Shown here: piece by piece, positions 22,727-33,696 of the stretch
How the letters are laid out: each line of letters starts with the position of its first letter
Position numbering within the stretch: the first letter of the stretch is position 1
Source: Coprinus comatus
Taxonomy: Eukaryota; Basidiomycota; Agaricomycetes; Agaricales; Agaricaceae
Assembly: GCA_034638255.1 (NCBI GenBank)
Contig: JAWPGT010000013.1
Coordinates: forward strand, 620,001 to 684,000
Direction of reading: 5' to 3'
Length of the DNA: 64,000 bases
The notes under the pieces: model-generated
The model's database searches: none
The model's input: only the letters and a program-made list of their open reading frames with translations
What the model was told of the DNA's origin: nothing
Made by a program: the position numbers and the translations under genes

Positions 22727-22804
22727 GGCGCTATAGTGTAGTGGTTATCACTCAGGATTCTGATGAACTTTCCTGAAACCCAGGTTCGAGCCCTGGTAGC
22801 GCCT
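22727..22804 (+). tRNA. tRNA-Gln (anticodon CTG) with 6-nt intron
   Basis: The acceptor stem GGCGCTA/TAGCGCC pairs perfectly, with the discriminator T at 22804. The D-arm is TATAGTGTAGTGGTTATCAC (A box) and the T-arm CCAGG-TTCGAGC-CCTGG (B box). The anticodon stem CAGGA (22753-22757) pairs with TCCTG (22771-22775). The 13-nt interval between them fits a 7-nt loop with anticodon CTG at 22760-22762 plus a 6-nt intron at 22764-22769, one base 3' of the anticodon. The mature length is 72 nt and the sequence closely follows yeast tRNA-Gln. A T6 Pol III terminator lies at about 22813-22818. Confidence 0.93.
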
Positions 22805-22812
22805 ACATCATG

Positions 22813-22818
22813 TTTTTT
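22813..22818 (+). terminator. RNA polymerase III oligo-T terminator
   Basis: A run of six T residues nine bases past the tRNA-Gln 3' end, the standard Pol III stop signal. Confidence 0.8.
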
Positions 22819-23018
22819 ATACATTCTGCTGAGTGTATTTTTTTCGTACTCACCCGAGACATTAAAAATACACATACAGAACCACCGCAAAACTGTGATA
22901 TATATTAACTTCCGGAGAAATACTTACGGCTGGAATAATAGGCCGTTTTAGCTTCCAGCAGTATGTTTCTTATAATGACTCTATATTCATTACATTCTTG
23001 CAGAGGTGTATGTGCTTT

Positions 23019-23910
23019 TCAGTCGGCATCGCGTACGGGTACAGGAGAGAAAGGATTTGGATGTATGGACCCTTGAAGAGAAAGCATTTCATTTGCCACG
23101 GTCAATCTGAAAAGAGGTCTAGTTTTGAGAGTATGTCATGACAGGTTTGTGAAAGCGTACCCGATGACCGTGAACTCAAGATAACCTTCTTCCCCGCCTA
23201 GCTTTTCGCCTGTCAAGGTATTTACCCATCTACCGGTATTTTCTTCTTCTTTTGGTTCAGCATCTTCATCTACTTCTACTTCTTCCGTAGTCTCTGCTTC
23301 AGGATCAGGTTGTGGATCGGTCTCGGTAGGGCCGTATTCGAATTGCCAATCATCGGTAGGGAGATGTTTGCGAGGTATTGAAGCGTTGAATGTACGGTGT
23401 ATTAGCAGAGAGACATGATCTGGGGAGCAGACATTAACTTTCCCAACTAGAGGCAATGGATCAGCGAGAAATATATATATGAGCAGGCCAGACATACTCA
23501 GTTTCATGCCGACCTTAGGGCTCCATATTGTAGCATCGAAGGTGGTGTCACATATGAGGAATGGACAGTCGTCTTTTATGATTGCCTTCTTGTTTGTGAA
23601 TGCAAGATTGGAATGGGAGAGGACGACACCACGGAATGCAGGGATATACCTACGAATAAAATGGGATTTGATCCTCTGTACATGTAGCAGGGCCGTACCT
23701 CATAACCATAGAGTCGAGCATTTCTTGTACACCTACACGAGGGTTTGAAGCGAATATGGGGGGAATTGAGAGGGTGAGTGAGGCTTTTGTGACATAGAAC
23801 TGGCCATCTCCGGCCGTGGTTGTTGTTGTGTGCTTTTTCGCCCTCTTCTTTGCCGGGGATGTAGGGTCTGCAGGAGATTTTCTTTTTTTCGTGGGGGATG
23901 AATGGCCCAT
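23019..23910 (-). CDS. RPA43: RNA polymerase I subunit RPA43
   Basis: RPA43 forms the Pol I stalk with RPA14 and contacts the initiation factor Rrn3 in the nucleolus. The start MGHSSPTKKRKSPADP at 23910 opens a basic tail. The Rpb7-N-like domain follows (FYVTKASLTLSIPPIFASN, VGVQEMLDSMVMRY, GVVLSHSNLAF), then the OB fold (DCPFLICDTTFDATIWSPKV, VNVCSPDHVSLLIHRTFN, ASIPRKHLP). An acidic insert in the OB fold (residues EVEVDEDAEPKEEEN) is followed by GRWVNTLTGEKL, LEFTVIGLTVANEMLSLQG. It ends RDAD at 23019. There are about five introns. It diverges from TIM16, with 119 bp between the ATGs. Confidence 0.88.
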
Positions 23911-23967
23911 GATAATTGGAATCAAGAAAACATTCAAAGATGGGAATATTACTTTTTGGAAGGGACT

Positions 23968-23973
23968 CACGTG
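23968..23973. promoter_or_regulatory. E-box CACGTG in RPA43/TIM16 divergent promoter
   Basis: A TCACGTGC element sits in the 119-bp gap between two divergent start codons, where a bHLH/Cbf1-type factor could bind. Assignment is by motif only. Confidence 0.35.
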
Positions 23974-24029
23974 CCGCTGTGCCGAATTTATTATTTTTCG
24001 TGTTGTAAGTTATCCATCCCCAGCTCGTC

Positions 24030-24680
24030 ATGGCAAGTCATTCTTCTCGTCGCCTGCAACTCACAATCTCATTCTGCCTCAGTCTTCTCCAAAGGCCATC
24101 GTCCAGATCTTTATTGCCGGAACTCGCATTCTCGGCAAGGCCTTTTACGAAGCAGGACGACAGGCCGTTAAGAGTCCGTATATCTCCTCGCGCGAAGTAT
24201 GTCTTCTAATGTCTGTCTAGATGCAAAGGCAGCACCAGCCGCAGCCATGGGTGAAGCTGAGGGTGTAACTCACGCGAATTCTGGTTCCGTCACTGACAAC
24301 CTTACCCGCCAACACCGTATGACACTCGACGAGGCACAGCTAATTCTCAATGTCAAACGAAAGGATGACATTGAGCAGGTCCTCAAGGTGCTTATCTCCT
24401 CTCATGATGTATGCCAACTCACCAACGCCTGGTTTAGAACTATGAGCATCTCTTCAAAGCCAACTCTCCACCGCAACCAAAAGCAGACAAGCCGACTACC
24501 GGAAAGCCAGTTCCACTGCCGACATACTCGCATTATCTCCAGTCCAAGGTCGTTCGGGCGCGTGAGCGAATACAAGCGGAACTAGAGGTGCCAGTGGCAT
24601 CCGAACTACCTCAACAACCGACTCAACCAGCAGCACCTCAATCATCGCCTACCAGCCCAAGTTCAAATGCTCAGTCATGA
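24030..24680 (+). CDS. PAM16: Mitochondrial import motor subunit Tim16/Pam16
   Basis: Pam16 is the J-like protein that holds Pam18 at the TIM23 import motor on the matrix side of the inner membrane. The first coding exon is only the ATG (24030-24032). A 50-nt GC-AG intron (24033-24082, donor GCAAGT) leads to SSPKAIVQIFIAGTRIL, GKAFYEAGRQAVKNAKA. The J-like domain is MTLDEAQLILNVKRKDDIEQV, then YEHLFKANSPP, and a Pro-rich tail ends at 24680. An AAAG acceptor 12 nt further on is an alternative that keeps frame. Introns 2 and 3 are normal GT-AG. Reading straight through the first intron gives a different frame and no Tim16 N-terminus. Confidence 0.92.
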
Positions 24681-24802
24681 TTGATAGATATTTTATGGAT
24701 TATTCCCACATACACCCCACTTCGTGTTTTATATCACATACATTGCTTTCTTATGCACACTTACCCGCCATTAGATAATATATATATATATTCTTTATAG
24801 AT

Positions 24803-26143
24803 CTAATCCAACACTGCGTACTTCTTGAGATGAGATGGAATAGCATCCTCTAAATTCTTGGAAGCCAGCCATTGCTTGGAGAACAGCCGACTCTGGTATC
24901 GGTATGCTCCATCACATAGGATAGTGGCGACCTTGGATCCTGCAAAACATTTAGACTTTCAAGTATTTCCAATGACAAAGATGGCTCACCCTTGCCCAGC
25001 TTCTCTGCTAGCTGAACAGCAGCAACAACATTTAGAGCTGAGCTAGCACCGAGATACAATCCCTCAGAATCCAAGAGGTCATATAACGCAGCTATGGATT
25101 TTTCATCTGGCACAGTGAATGCTCCATCAATGCCATTCACAAAAGTGGCCAGGTTGTCCGTGATACGACCTTGGCCAATACCTGATGACGGATCGAGTAT
25201 CAGCACCTTTTTCAAATAACGAAAATCTGAAATCACGGACCCTCGGTAATGGATGATCCACTTCTTTCAACCAATTTTCCACCACTTGTGATGTAACTTG
25301 TCAACACACTCCCTGGAGGATCAGCCAACCAGATTTGGACCTTTCCATTACTCTTTTCTTTGAGATACTTTCCAATACCAGCAAGTGTACCGCCTGTCCC
25401 GGTCGAACAAACGAATCCATCCAAATCACCTTTGGTCTGTTCCCAGATTTCAGGACCAGTGGAGACATAATGTGCGTGTGCATTAGCGGTGTTGTCGAAT
25501 TGATTCGTCCAAATTGCGTTGTCAAGGCTTTCAGCGTATTCACGAGCTTGGTGATTGTAGTTCAACGGGTTTTCGAAAGCCACTGCTGGAACAGGACGGA
25601 CGTCGGCACCGAGCATCCGTAGCAAGTCAATTTTCTCTTGACTCTAAAAACATATATCAGGTTAATGCGGACAAGAATAAACTACTGGAACTGACCTGGG
25701 TGTTGGGCATGTATATCACACATTTGTAACCTTTTGACCTGCATACATGCGCAAGGCCAATACCAGTGTTTCCAGCTGTACCCTCGACAATTGTACCACC
25801 AGGCTTGATTCTAGACGCAGAGTCAAATAACAAACATCCAAAAGCAGCGATAGTTACTCACAGGCCCTGTTCCTCTGCATCTAGGACAAGTCCGAGAGCG
25901 GCACGGTCCTTGACACTACCGCCTGGGTTTTGAAACTCTGCTTTCCCGTAGATATGGCACCCTGTCGCTTCCGACAGATGCTTCAGGTATATCTGTACCA
26001 GTTTTCAACGTTCAGGGATCAAGAAGGATGTGGACGGGAGTACACACGAGAGGAGTGTTTCCAATAGCTCCTGTGAAGCCGTCGATGGCAGCATTTGTTG
26101 CAAAGGAGCGCATTCTTGAAGCTGACCGCAGAGCAGCGAACAT
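24803..26143 (-). CDS. Cysteine synthase (O-acetylserine sulfhydrylase-like), likely mitochondrial
   Basis: This is a PLP enzyme of fold type II making cysteine from O-acetylserine and sulfide. The start at 26143 opens a basic, Ser-rich presequence ([17 protein letters not shown]), and then [12 protein letters not shown]. The PLP lysine is in [29 protein letters not shown] is the substrate and phosphate loop, [15 protein letters not shown] binds PLP phosphate, and [13 protein letters not shown] and [12 protein letters not shown] follow. It ends YAVLD at 24803. About five introns; the intron after SSITEG removes the apparent frame break at 25235. The enzyme is of the fungal cysteine synthase 2 type rather than a cystathionine beta-synthase, because no CBS domains follow. 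Confidence 0.9.
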
Positions 26144-26372
26144 GGGTGTGTTGAGTGAAGTAGGAAATTGCTACTGAGCACGACATTATTGCTGTCTTAC
26201 ATAACCACCAACATCCAAGCAACTAGGCATCCATTAGAACGTATATAGACCCTCAAACACAGGACATGGGAATAATCAGAAAAACGGTATAAGAAACAAA
26301 AATACGTGGACGAAGTCGTGCAAAAGCCGTGAGTAGTGAGGGTATTCGAAAGAAATGAAATAAAAAGTCATA

Positions 26373-27184
<812 letters not shown>

Positions 27185-27269
27185 TCTGCGAATTAACGAG
27201 CGACGAGGGAGGTTGGACGAGTTTGCAGAGAGAGTATGTCACAGCAGTCACACTACGCTACACAAATAA

Positions 27270-29444
27270 CTATCTACTCTTCAATTCCGTCTGACTATAG
27301 ATCTTCAACCACCCGTCACCCATGTCCTTCTTTAATGCCTCAAGCCGACGCCGATACTCCTCACCATTGTCTGCAGCCTCCTCCTCCGCACCAGACTGTC
27401 TCCCAGGTCCTTCAAATACTGAAGCACTTAATCTCTTCCGTCGTACTCCCATTCCACTGTTACCGCTTCCACCATCCTTTCCCGACCCGTCTTCGGGTAC
27501 AGATGTTGTAGGCAATTCTGTCTGATATCGACTATGTCGGGCACGGCGCGGAGATAGTGCCCCTAAATCAATCGTAGTTTGTTGGGAGGGAACACGGGGT
27601 CTTGATGATAACCCGGTAGCCTCTGACGGTGACTCGGCATTCACAACCGCCACCTCTCGTGTTGAGACCCCGTCAAGATCTACTGTGCCAATTTGACCCC
27701 ACTTTCGCTCTGGCTCAACAACTATGCTTTCCTTCACTTTGGATTTCGTACCCTTTTCCCTTGAATCTACCGATCGGATGCGAGAATGGGTAGACGGCTT
27801 GGCTCCAACCTCAACAGTATTTCCGTCAAGGTCGACAATTCGTTTGACCTTTCTACGAGGTTTCCCACTGACTGACACAGGCGCCTGCGCAGGCGAAGCA
27901 TTAGATGAAGGAGGTGTAGAACTTACGCCAACCTGACTAATTCCAGCAACCGAAAGAGGAGCCTGGACATGCGACACAGTTACGATAGGTGGCGAGGATG
28001 CAATCGGGATGGGTCTAGTTGATGTCATTTGTTCGGGAGGAGATGGTGTCAGGCTTTTCTTCTCGTAGTAGCCGGGGAAGGATCCATCAAGCGTAACAGA
28101 TTTCCGTTCTTTGTAGAAATAGTCAAAACATGCCACACGATAATTGTCCTCGATTTCACAGAAAGGATTTCCCTCAATCCAAACTTGTGCAATATTAGAC
28201 AACGTTGCGAGTCTTCCAATTTCGGAACTTTCTTCAATTAGGTTATTCCGCAGGTCAACACGTTCCAACCCCTGCAGTCGTTCTAGACCACATATTGATT
28301 CCAGACGGTTGTGAGACAAATTAAGTTGTAGGATTTGACCTAGGTTGAGATAGATACCGAGAACTGAATCAATCATATTGTCGGAAAGGTTGAGTGAGGT
28401 AAGATTATAGAGGGCACCAAGGCCAGGTGGTATAGATACAAACAGATTGGAGGAAAGATCGAGATGAGTGAGAGATGTGAAATAGGGGAGTATGTCTTGT
28501 GGAAGAAAGGCAAGACTATTGTCTGCCAGGGAAAGATATCGGAGAAAAGCCCATTTCACAGATGGAAGTTCGATTGGTAGAGGAGGAGAGAAAGATCCGG
28601 TGGCTTCTTCTGTCGTTTCTTCGACTTCCAGGACCGTGTCCGGTAGCTGGTTTGACTGGAATGGAAGTTGCCTGGACTGACAGGGGATGTTCCGCCTCCG
28701 CTTACGACTGTTGCTTCCTACACGTCTTGATTGGTCATCTACCACTGCACCAATGAATATGTCGGACACGTCCTCGAGGCCACTCCTCCTGATTTTGAGG
28801 CTCCTAAGACTTTCGGAGAGTTTGTCCCAGCCCAGTAGCAAGCGGGGGTCTATGTCCGTACAATCTAAGCTCTGTAGATTCCTGAAGACGTCCAGTGGTA
28901 GGGCATTGTGTGTGGGCATGTCGGCAAGTGTCTCGGTAATGACTTTATTACTGGGAGCAGTGATGGTAAGTGCCGGGAGCTTTGTGAAGCTGGAATATAG
29001 AAATTTGAGTTCGAGTTCAACGTCGAGAACTTTCTGGCGTGACCACCAGCCTACTCCGAGAGATAAATTGGATACTGCTGAGAGAGATGAACGGAAGGAA
29101 GCAAGGGAGAGGGTATCTGATTTGTCCTGTCCTGCAAAGTTGATATAGCTTGTGGGACGGGAGGGATTATCGAGCTGGACGTCGAGGGTGCCTACGTCGT
29201 AACCAAGAGCTTCTAGACGCATGAAAACATAAAACAAATGGTGTATGTCTGTAGAAAGGACGAGTGGTTTGACTGAGGAAGGGTCATAGGAGAACCAGGA
29301 GAGTGGGTTTGCAAGTGAATAGTCCTGTTGTTGCTGTTGTGGACGACGTCGACGAACAAAAGTGGGCTCTGCGAGGGCTCGCTCGTTTATTCTGACAAAG
29401 TTTGCAAGGTTGCGTATGTAGTCGTCGCCGGCCTCTTGGAGCAT
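27270..29444 (-). CDS. Leucine-rich repeat protein, 724 aa
   Basis: A single intronless exon starts MLQEAGDDYIRNLANF. Residues about 60-250 form an N-terminal globular part with no family I can name. From about residue 290 come SDS22/LRR-type repeats (LRYLSLADNSLAFLP, LTHLDLSSNLFVSIPPG, LTSLNLSDNMIDSV, LQLNLSHNRLESICGL, ERVDLRNNLIEE, IAQVWIEGNPFCE), ending with an LRR cap-like segment. The remaining 280 residues are disordered and Ser/Pro/Arg-rich, with KPRRKVKRIVDLDG. The repeats suggest a protein-protein scaffold, and a septation or phosphatase-regulator role is possible but unproven. It diverges from RAD23 with an 81-bp gap. Confidence 0.85.
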   Translation of the reverse strand: MLQEAGDDYIRNLANFVRINERALAEPTFVRRRRPQQQQQDYSLANPLSWFSYDPSSVKPLVLSTDIHHLFYVFMRLEALGYDVGTLDVQLDNPSRPTSYINFAGQDKSDTLSLASFRSSLSAVSNLSLGVGWWSRQKVLDVELELKFLYSSFTKLPALTITAPSNKVITETLADMPTHNALPLDVFRNLQSLDCTDIDPRLLLGWDKLSESLRSLKIRRSGLEDVSDIFIGAVVDDQSRRVGSNSRKRRRNIPCQSRQLPFQSNQLPDTVLEVEETTEEATGSFSPPLPIELPSVKWAFLRYLSLADNSLAFLPQDILPYFTSLTHLDLSSNLFVSIPPGLGALYNLTSLNLSDNMIDSVLGIYLNLGQILQLNLSHNRLESICGLERLQGLERVDLRNNLIEESSEIGRLATLSNIAQVWIEGNPFCEIEDNYRVACFDYFYKERKSVTLDGSFPGYYEKKSLTPSPPEQMTSTRPIPIASSPPIVTVSHVQAPLSVAGISQVGVSSTPPSSNASPAQAPVSVSGKPRRKVKRIVDLDGNTVEVGAKPSTHSRIRSVDSREKGTKSKVKESIVVEPERKWGQIGTVDLDGVSTREVAVVNAESPSEATGLSSRPRVPSQQTTIDLGALSPRRARHSRYQTELPTTSVPEDGSGKDGGSGNSGMGVRRKRLSASVFEGPGRQSGAEEEAADNGEEYRRRLEALKKDMGDGWLKIYSQTELKSR

Positions 29445-29466
29445 GGGGGTGGAGAGTAAGGGATAA

Positions 29467-29488
29467 TAATAAATAAATAAATAAATAT
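29467..29488. repeat. Tetranucleotide microsatellite (AAAT)n
   Basis: About five AAAT/AATA units lie in the short gap between the divergent LRR and RAD23 start codons. Confidence 0.85.
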
Positions 29489-29525
29489 TGTTAGCTAATC
29501 ATTACGCGTCTCTTCATCCACAACC

Positions 29526-30968
29526 ATGAAGATCACTGTGAAGACGACCCAGCAGAAGATATTCCAGGTATATTCCCATTAAATATTCATCTCCCTCTCT
29601 CACCGTCCCCAGGTAGATGCAGATCCCTCCGACACCATCGCCATCGTCAAGCAGAAGATCGAGGTCACTCAGAATCACCCTGTAGCCCGCCAGAAAATCA
29701 TCTACTCCGGTATATCCTTAATCTCTTGCGCTCACCCCCCTCCTAATTCTCACCAGGGAAGATCCTCTCCGATGACAAGACCGTCGAATCATGCGGTGTC
29801 AAGGAAAAGGACTTCTTTGTCCTAATGGTCTCAAAGGTATATCTAATCTCATTATCTCACACGCACCCTGTCCCCTACTCACTCTTCGCAGCCTAAGCCT
29901 AAGCCTGCTGAGCCCAAACCTGAATCTGCTCCTACATTGGTTGCCGAACCATCATCTACACCACCTACAGCAGAAGTAGCACCCGCACCCGCAACTCAGA
30001 CACCCGCCGAACCCGCCGCACAACCACAAGAAACATCTACTACGCCATCCTCAGGCTCAGGCTTTAGCGATGGTAGCACATTCCTCTCCGGGAGTGCCTT
30101 GCAGGAAACTATCACAAATATCACGGATATGGGCTTTCCAAGAGACCAGGTTCTGCGTGCTCTGCGTGCCAGCTTCAATAACCCCGATCGAGCCGTGGAA
30201 TATCTCATGACCGTATGTATCAATAGTTTCCAGATAATTGATGTTTCTCATGAGACTATTCAGGGAATCCCTGAACATCTAGCAGGCGAGGCTACAGGAC
30301 CAGCTCCTCAAGCGCCGCCACCTACTGCTGCTAATCTTCAATCACTTCCTTCCACACAGCCTACCACACCCGCACCTGCCGCGCCCCAGCAGCCCAACCA
30401 ACCCCAAAACTTGTTCCAGGCATGTTATATCAGATCGTACTCTGCCACGTTCTTAGATTCACATCTTGTCTAGTTGGCACAACAGCAACAAGCTGGGTCA
30501 GGTGCGGCTGCTGCACGCCAACCTGGTGCTGGGGGTCTTCCTCCACAGCTTGATTTAGCCGCACTGCGAGACAGTCCCCAAATTCGACAGTTGCGAGAGT
30601 TGGTGGGGCAGAATCCAGAGCTGCTACAACCGTTGTTGCAACAATTGGCAGCGTCAAATCCTGGATTTGCACAAACATTAACTAGCAATCCTGATTTGCT
30701 GTTGCAATTGCTAGGGCCTGAAGGAGATGATGAAGAAGGCACAGGTGTACCACCAGGCGCGCATGTGATCAGTGTATCTGAAGAAGAACGGGATGCAATT
30801 GCTCGGGTATGTTGGACCTGAAATGTTTTTGTTGAAGACTGCTTATATCTTGTACAGCTAGAAGCACTTGGCTTCCCGCGGCAGGCGGTTATTGAAGCGT
30901 ACTTTGCGTGTGACAAAAATGAAGAATTGGCGGCGAATTACCTTTTTGAAGGAGGATTCGAAGATTGA
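29526..30968 (+). CDS. RAD23: Rad23, proteasome shuttle / NER factor
   Basis: Rad23 delivers ubiquitinated proteins to the proteasome and stabilises the Rad4/XPC damage sensor. The domains in order are a ubiquitin-like domain ([20 protein letters not shown] ... [19 protein letters not shown]), a Pro/Thr-rich linker, UBA1 ([20 protein letters not shown]), an XPC-binding STI1-like domain ([20 protein letters not shown]), and UBA2 ([20 protein letters not shown]) ending FEGGFED at 30968. About seven introns, several of them in the UBL. Domain order and size are typical. Confidence 0.96.
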
Positions 30969-31042
30969 TGTATAATTAATGCTGTGTGGTTGTTAGCCGA
31001 CCGTTTATTGATATAACTGTTTCCTGTCCTTGTTTCCCTTGC

Positions 31043-33553
31043 ATGTTTTCTCTTCCAGGTAGCCTTGCGCTGCTTCTTATCTCTGTGTTCTCGCCAGCTG
31101 CTGCGCAGAGTGCGGTTACTGACTACGCACCAACAACAAAAGTACTTTGCCCCGACTTTTCAACCACCGCGCTTGTCCGCCAGTTTACGCCGCAGAATCA
31201 AACGCTGCACCCTGGAGAGGTTGAGTATGTGAGCACACGAGCACAGCTGTGCTGCCGAATGCATGGAGAGAGTGGCTTGGCAATGGCTCTCAAATGGGCT
31301 ACGATTTGGTTTCCCTGGACGATGGGCTCTGGCCAAAGGTTGGAATAGCCATCCCAGGTGGTGGTCTGCGTTCTGCGCAGTATGGGGCCGGAGCATTGAG
31401 TGGGTTGGATGCCAGAAACGACACAGCGAAAGCAGCAGGCACTGGTGGTCTGCTGCAGGTCGCATCGTATCTCACTGGTCTTTCAGGTTACTCCCTTGCT
31501 CAAGTACACTGTCTATGCTGCTCACAATACCCACAGGTGGCTCTTGGACAACGGGCTCTCTCATCTTTAACAACTTCCCAACGCTACACCACCTCGTCCT
31601 TGGTGACGGCAAAGATCTCGATGGCTGGAAACTCGACATCCCATTCGTAACACCAGACGGAGACAACATCTTCTCAGATGGAAACCAAGCTTTCTACGGC
31701 AGCATTCTCTCCAGTGTCACAGCAAAAGCCAGAGCAGGAATGTCAGTACTATATCGTCTCCGTTGGGAATATATGTCATACTCAGTTGTTCTAGTGATAC
31801 AAGCTTAACAGACCCTTGGTCCAGGATGATTTCTTATCACTTCTTAAACCAGTCTTCACGTTCAAACTTCCTTACCAACGACACTGCCCACGGCGCTGGT
31901 CAGCTGTGGTCACAGATACCTGAAATACCTGCATATCAACAACACCTCGTGCCATTCCCCATTGCTGTTGCTGATTCTAGACCTCTTGGATCAACATCAA
32001 CAGCTATTCTCGACTTGGAATCAACAGTATACGAGGTGTGTTTGCCATTCACTCACAACGTTATTTCTATCTGATTCATATAGATCACTCCAATGGAGCT
32101 GGCCTCATACGACCCTAATCTTTCTGCAGGGATGAATATAACATATGCAGGGACCCATCTCATTAACGGCAGGGCTGAGAACGGAACATCATGCATCACC
32201 GGTTTCGATCAAGCTGGCTTTGTGATGGGAACCAGCGCCAGTCTGTTCAATGTAAGTCAGAGAATACTAATATTTTATTGTTCCGCAATATATTTATCAT
32301 GTTGCATCATAGCAAATCTTTGATCTCGGAAGTAACACCTTAAGCGGTCTGTCCAAAAGTGACAGCGATGGTTTATTGTACAACCTCGCAAGACAATTGA
32401 GTCAAGTCAGATCGAGGGCGGATGATGTAGCAAATTGGCCAAATCCATTCCAGGGTATCAAACCAAACACCTTCCATGATACAAATTCCACTTGGTTGGA
32501 GCTTGTAGATGGTTCTTCCAACCAAGAGAATATACCATATGCACCCTTATTTGTGAGGGCCCGAGGCTTGGACGTTATCGTGACCCTTGAAGGAAGTTCG
32601 GACGCCAACAATTTCCCAAAGTACATATATTCATCTTGTTGTATTACCCTCATGACACTGATATACACACTATCTAGTGGAACAGGTCTATTGTTCACGT
32701 CGCGTAGGCAGGCTTCACTGCTCCAATCATCTCATCAACCCTTTCCTCCCATTCCAAATACAGCCGATGATTTTATTGCAACTGGCGTAAATGCAAGAAC
32801 CACTTTCTTTGGCTGCGATCCTGAAACTCCCAATGAATATCCCTTGGTCATATACTTCCCAAACGCACCTCCAATTGATGGGAGTGATCCTATAACCAAG
32901 TAGGTGGACGAGGTTCAACTTTTTCGAAAGCTTCCTGACTGACATATCTATATTCAGTACGGCCACTTTCCAACTTACATATACACTTAAACACACTGAA
33001 CTCTTCCTCGAGAGTGTACAAAAACTTGTAATGGAAGGTTTCACTCCAAATGCCAACACTCCCGATCCCAATTTTGGTACTTGTCTTCAGTGTGCTGCAT
33101 TCGACAGAGCACGAATGAAAGCCATTCCCGTTCTTACACGATCTGAAATATGTTCCAAATGTTTTAAACAATATTGCTATGACGCAAGAAACCCACCTAG
33201 TCGATCTGAACTTCCAAATCGCAAGTTTGATTTCGTGGATCCTGATCCTCAGGGTTTGGGTAACTTCTTGTCGAGGAATAAATTCAAATTTGTGGGTGGA
33301 CTTGTTGGTTTACTTGTTTTGGTTGGTTTACTTGTTGGAGGACTGTAAGCATCCGCTTCGAATTTTACCAAAAAATGAAACTGATAGTTCCTTTCGTAGT
33401 ATTTGGTGGAAGAAGAAAAAGGAGAACAAGTTTTACCACAGGCTTAGCAAAGTCTATCAAGACGAGGCATTTGCCATGCCTCAAACATATGGAAGTCCCA
33501 GTGGCCAACATGAGGTATATGCGTTGCCACAGCATCGGGGCCAGTTGCCATGA
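31043..33553 (+). CDS. PLB1: Phospholipase B / lysophospholipase, apparent 1-nt frameshift
   Basis: This is a secreted acyl hydrolase of the PLA2/PLB family acting on phospholipids and lysophospholipids. It has a signal peptide (MFSLPGSLALLLISVFSPAAA), then LCPDFSTTALVRQFTP, NQTLHPGEVEYVSTRA, GIAIPGGGLRSAQYGAGAL and the nucleophile elbow TGLSGGSWTTG, joined across an intron at about 31487. The catalytic-Asp region (around AAFDRARM and GMNITYAGTHL) and many N-glycosylation sites follow. Near the end is a TM helix (FVGGLVGLLVLVGLLVGGL) and a basic tail WWKKKKENKFY, so the enzyme is probably membrane-tethered or GPI-like in location. The frame changes from 2 to 1 near 31241-31246, with no usable intron there. 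All other exons are intact. Confidence 0.88.
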
Positions 33554-33696
33554 ACTTGTTTTCAATATTTCCTCACATTTTCAATTTATCTGGACAATTA
33601 TGGTTGGACATTATTTTGATCTGTAGGTTACGGAATAAATACTGTAGACATATATAATATACAAGATCATTTACACGAGTTGATTGAGTTATCAAA

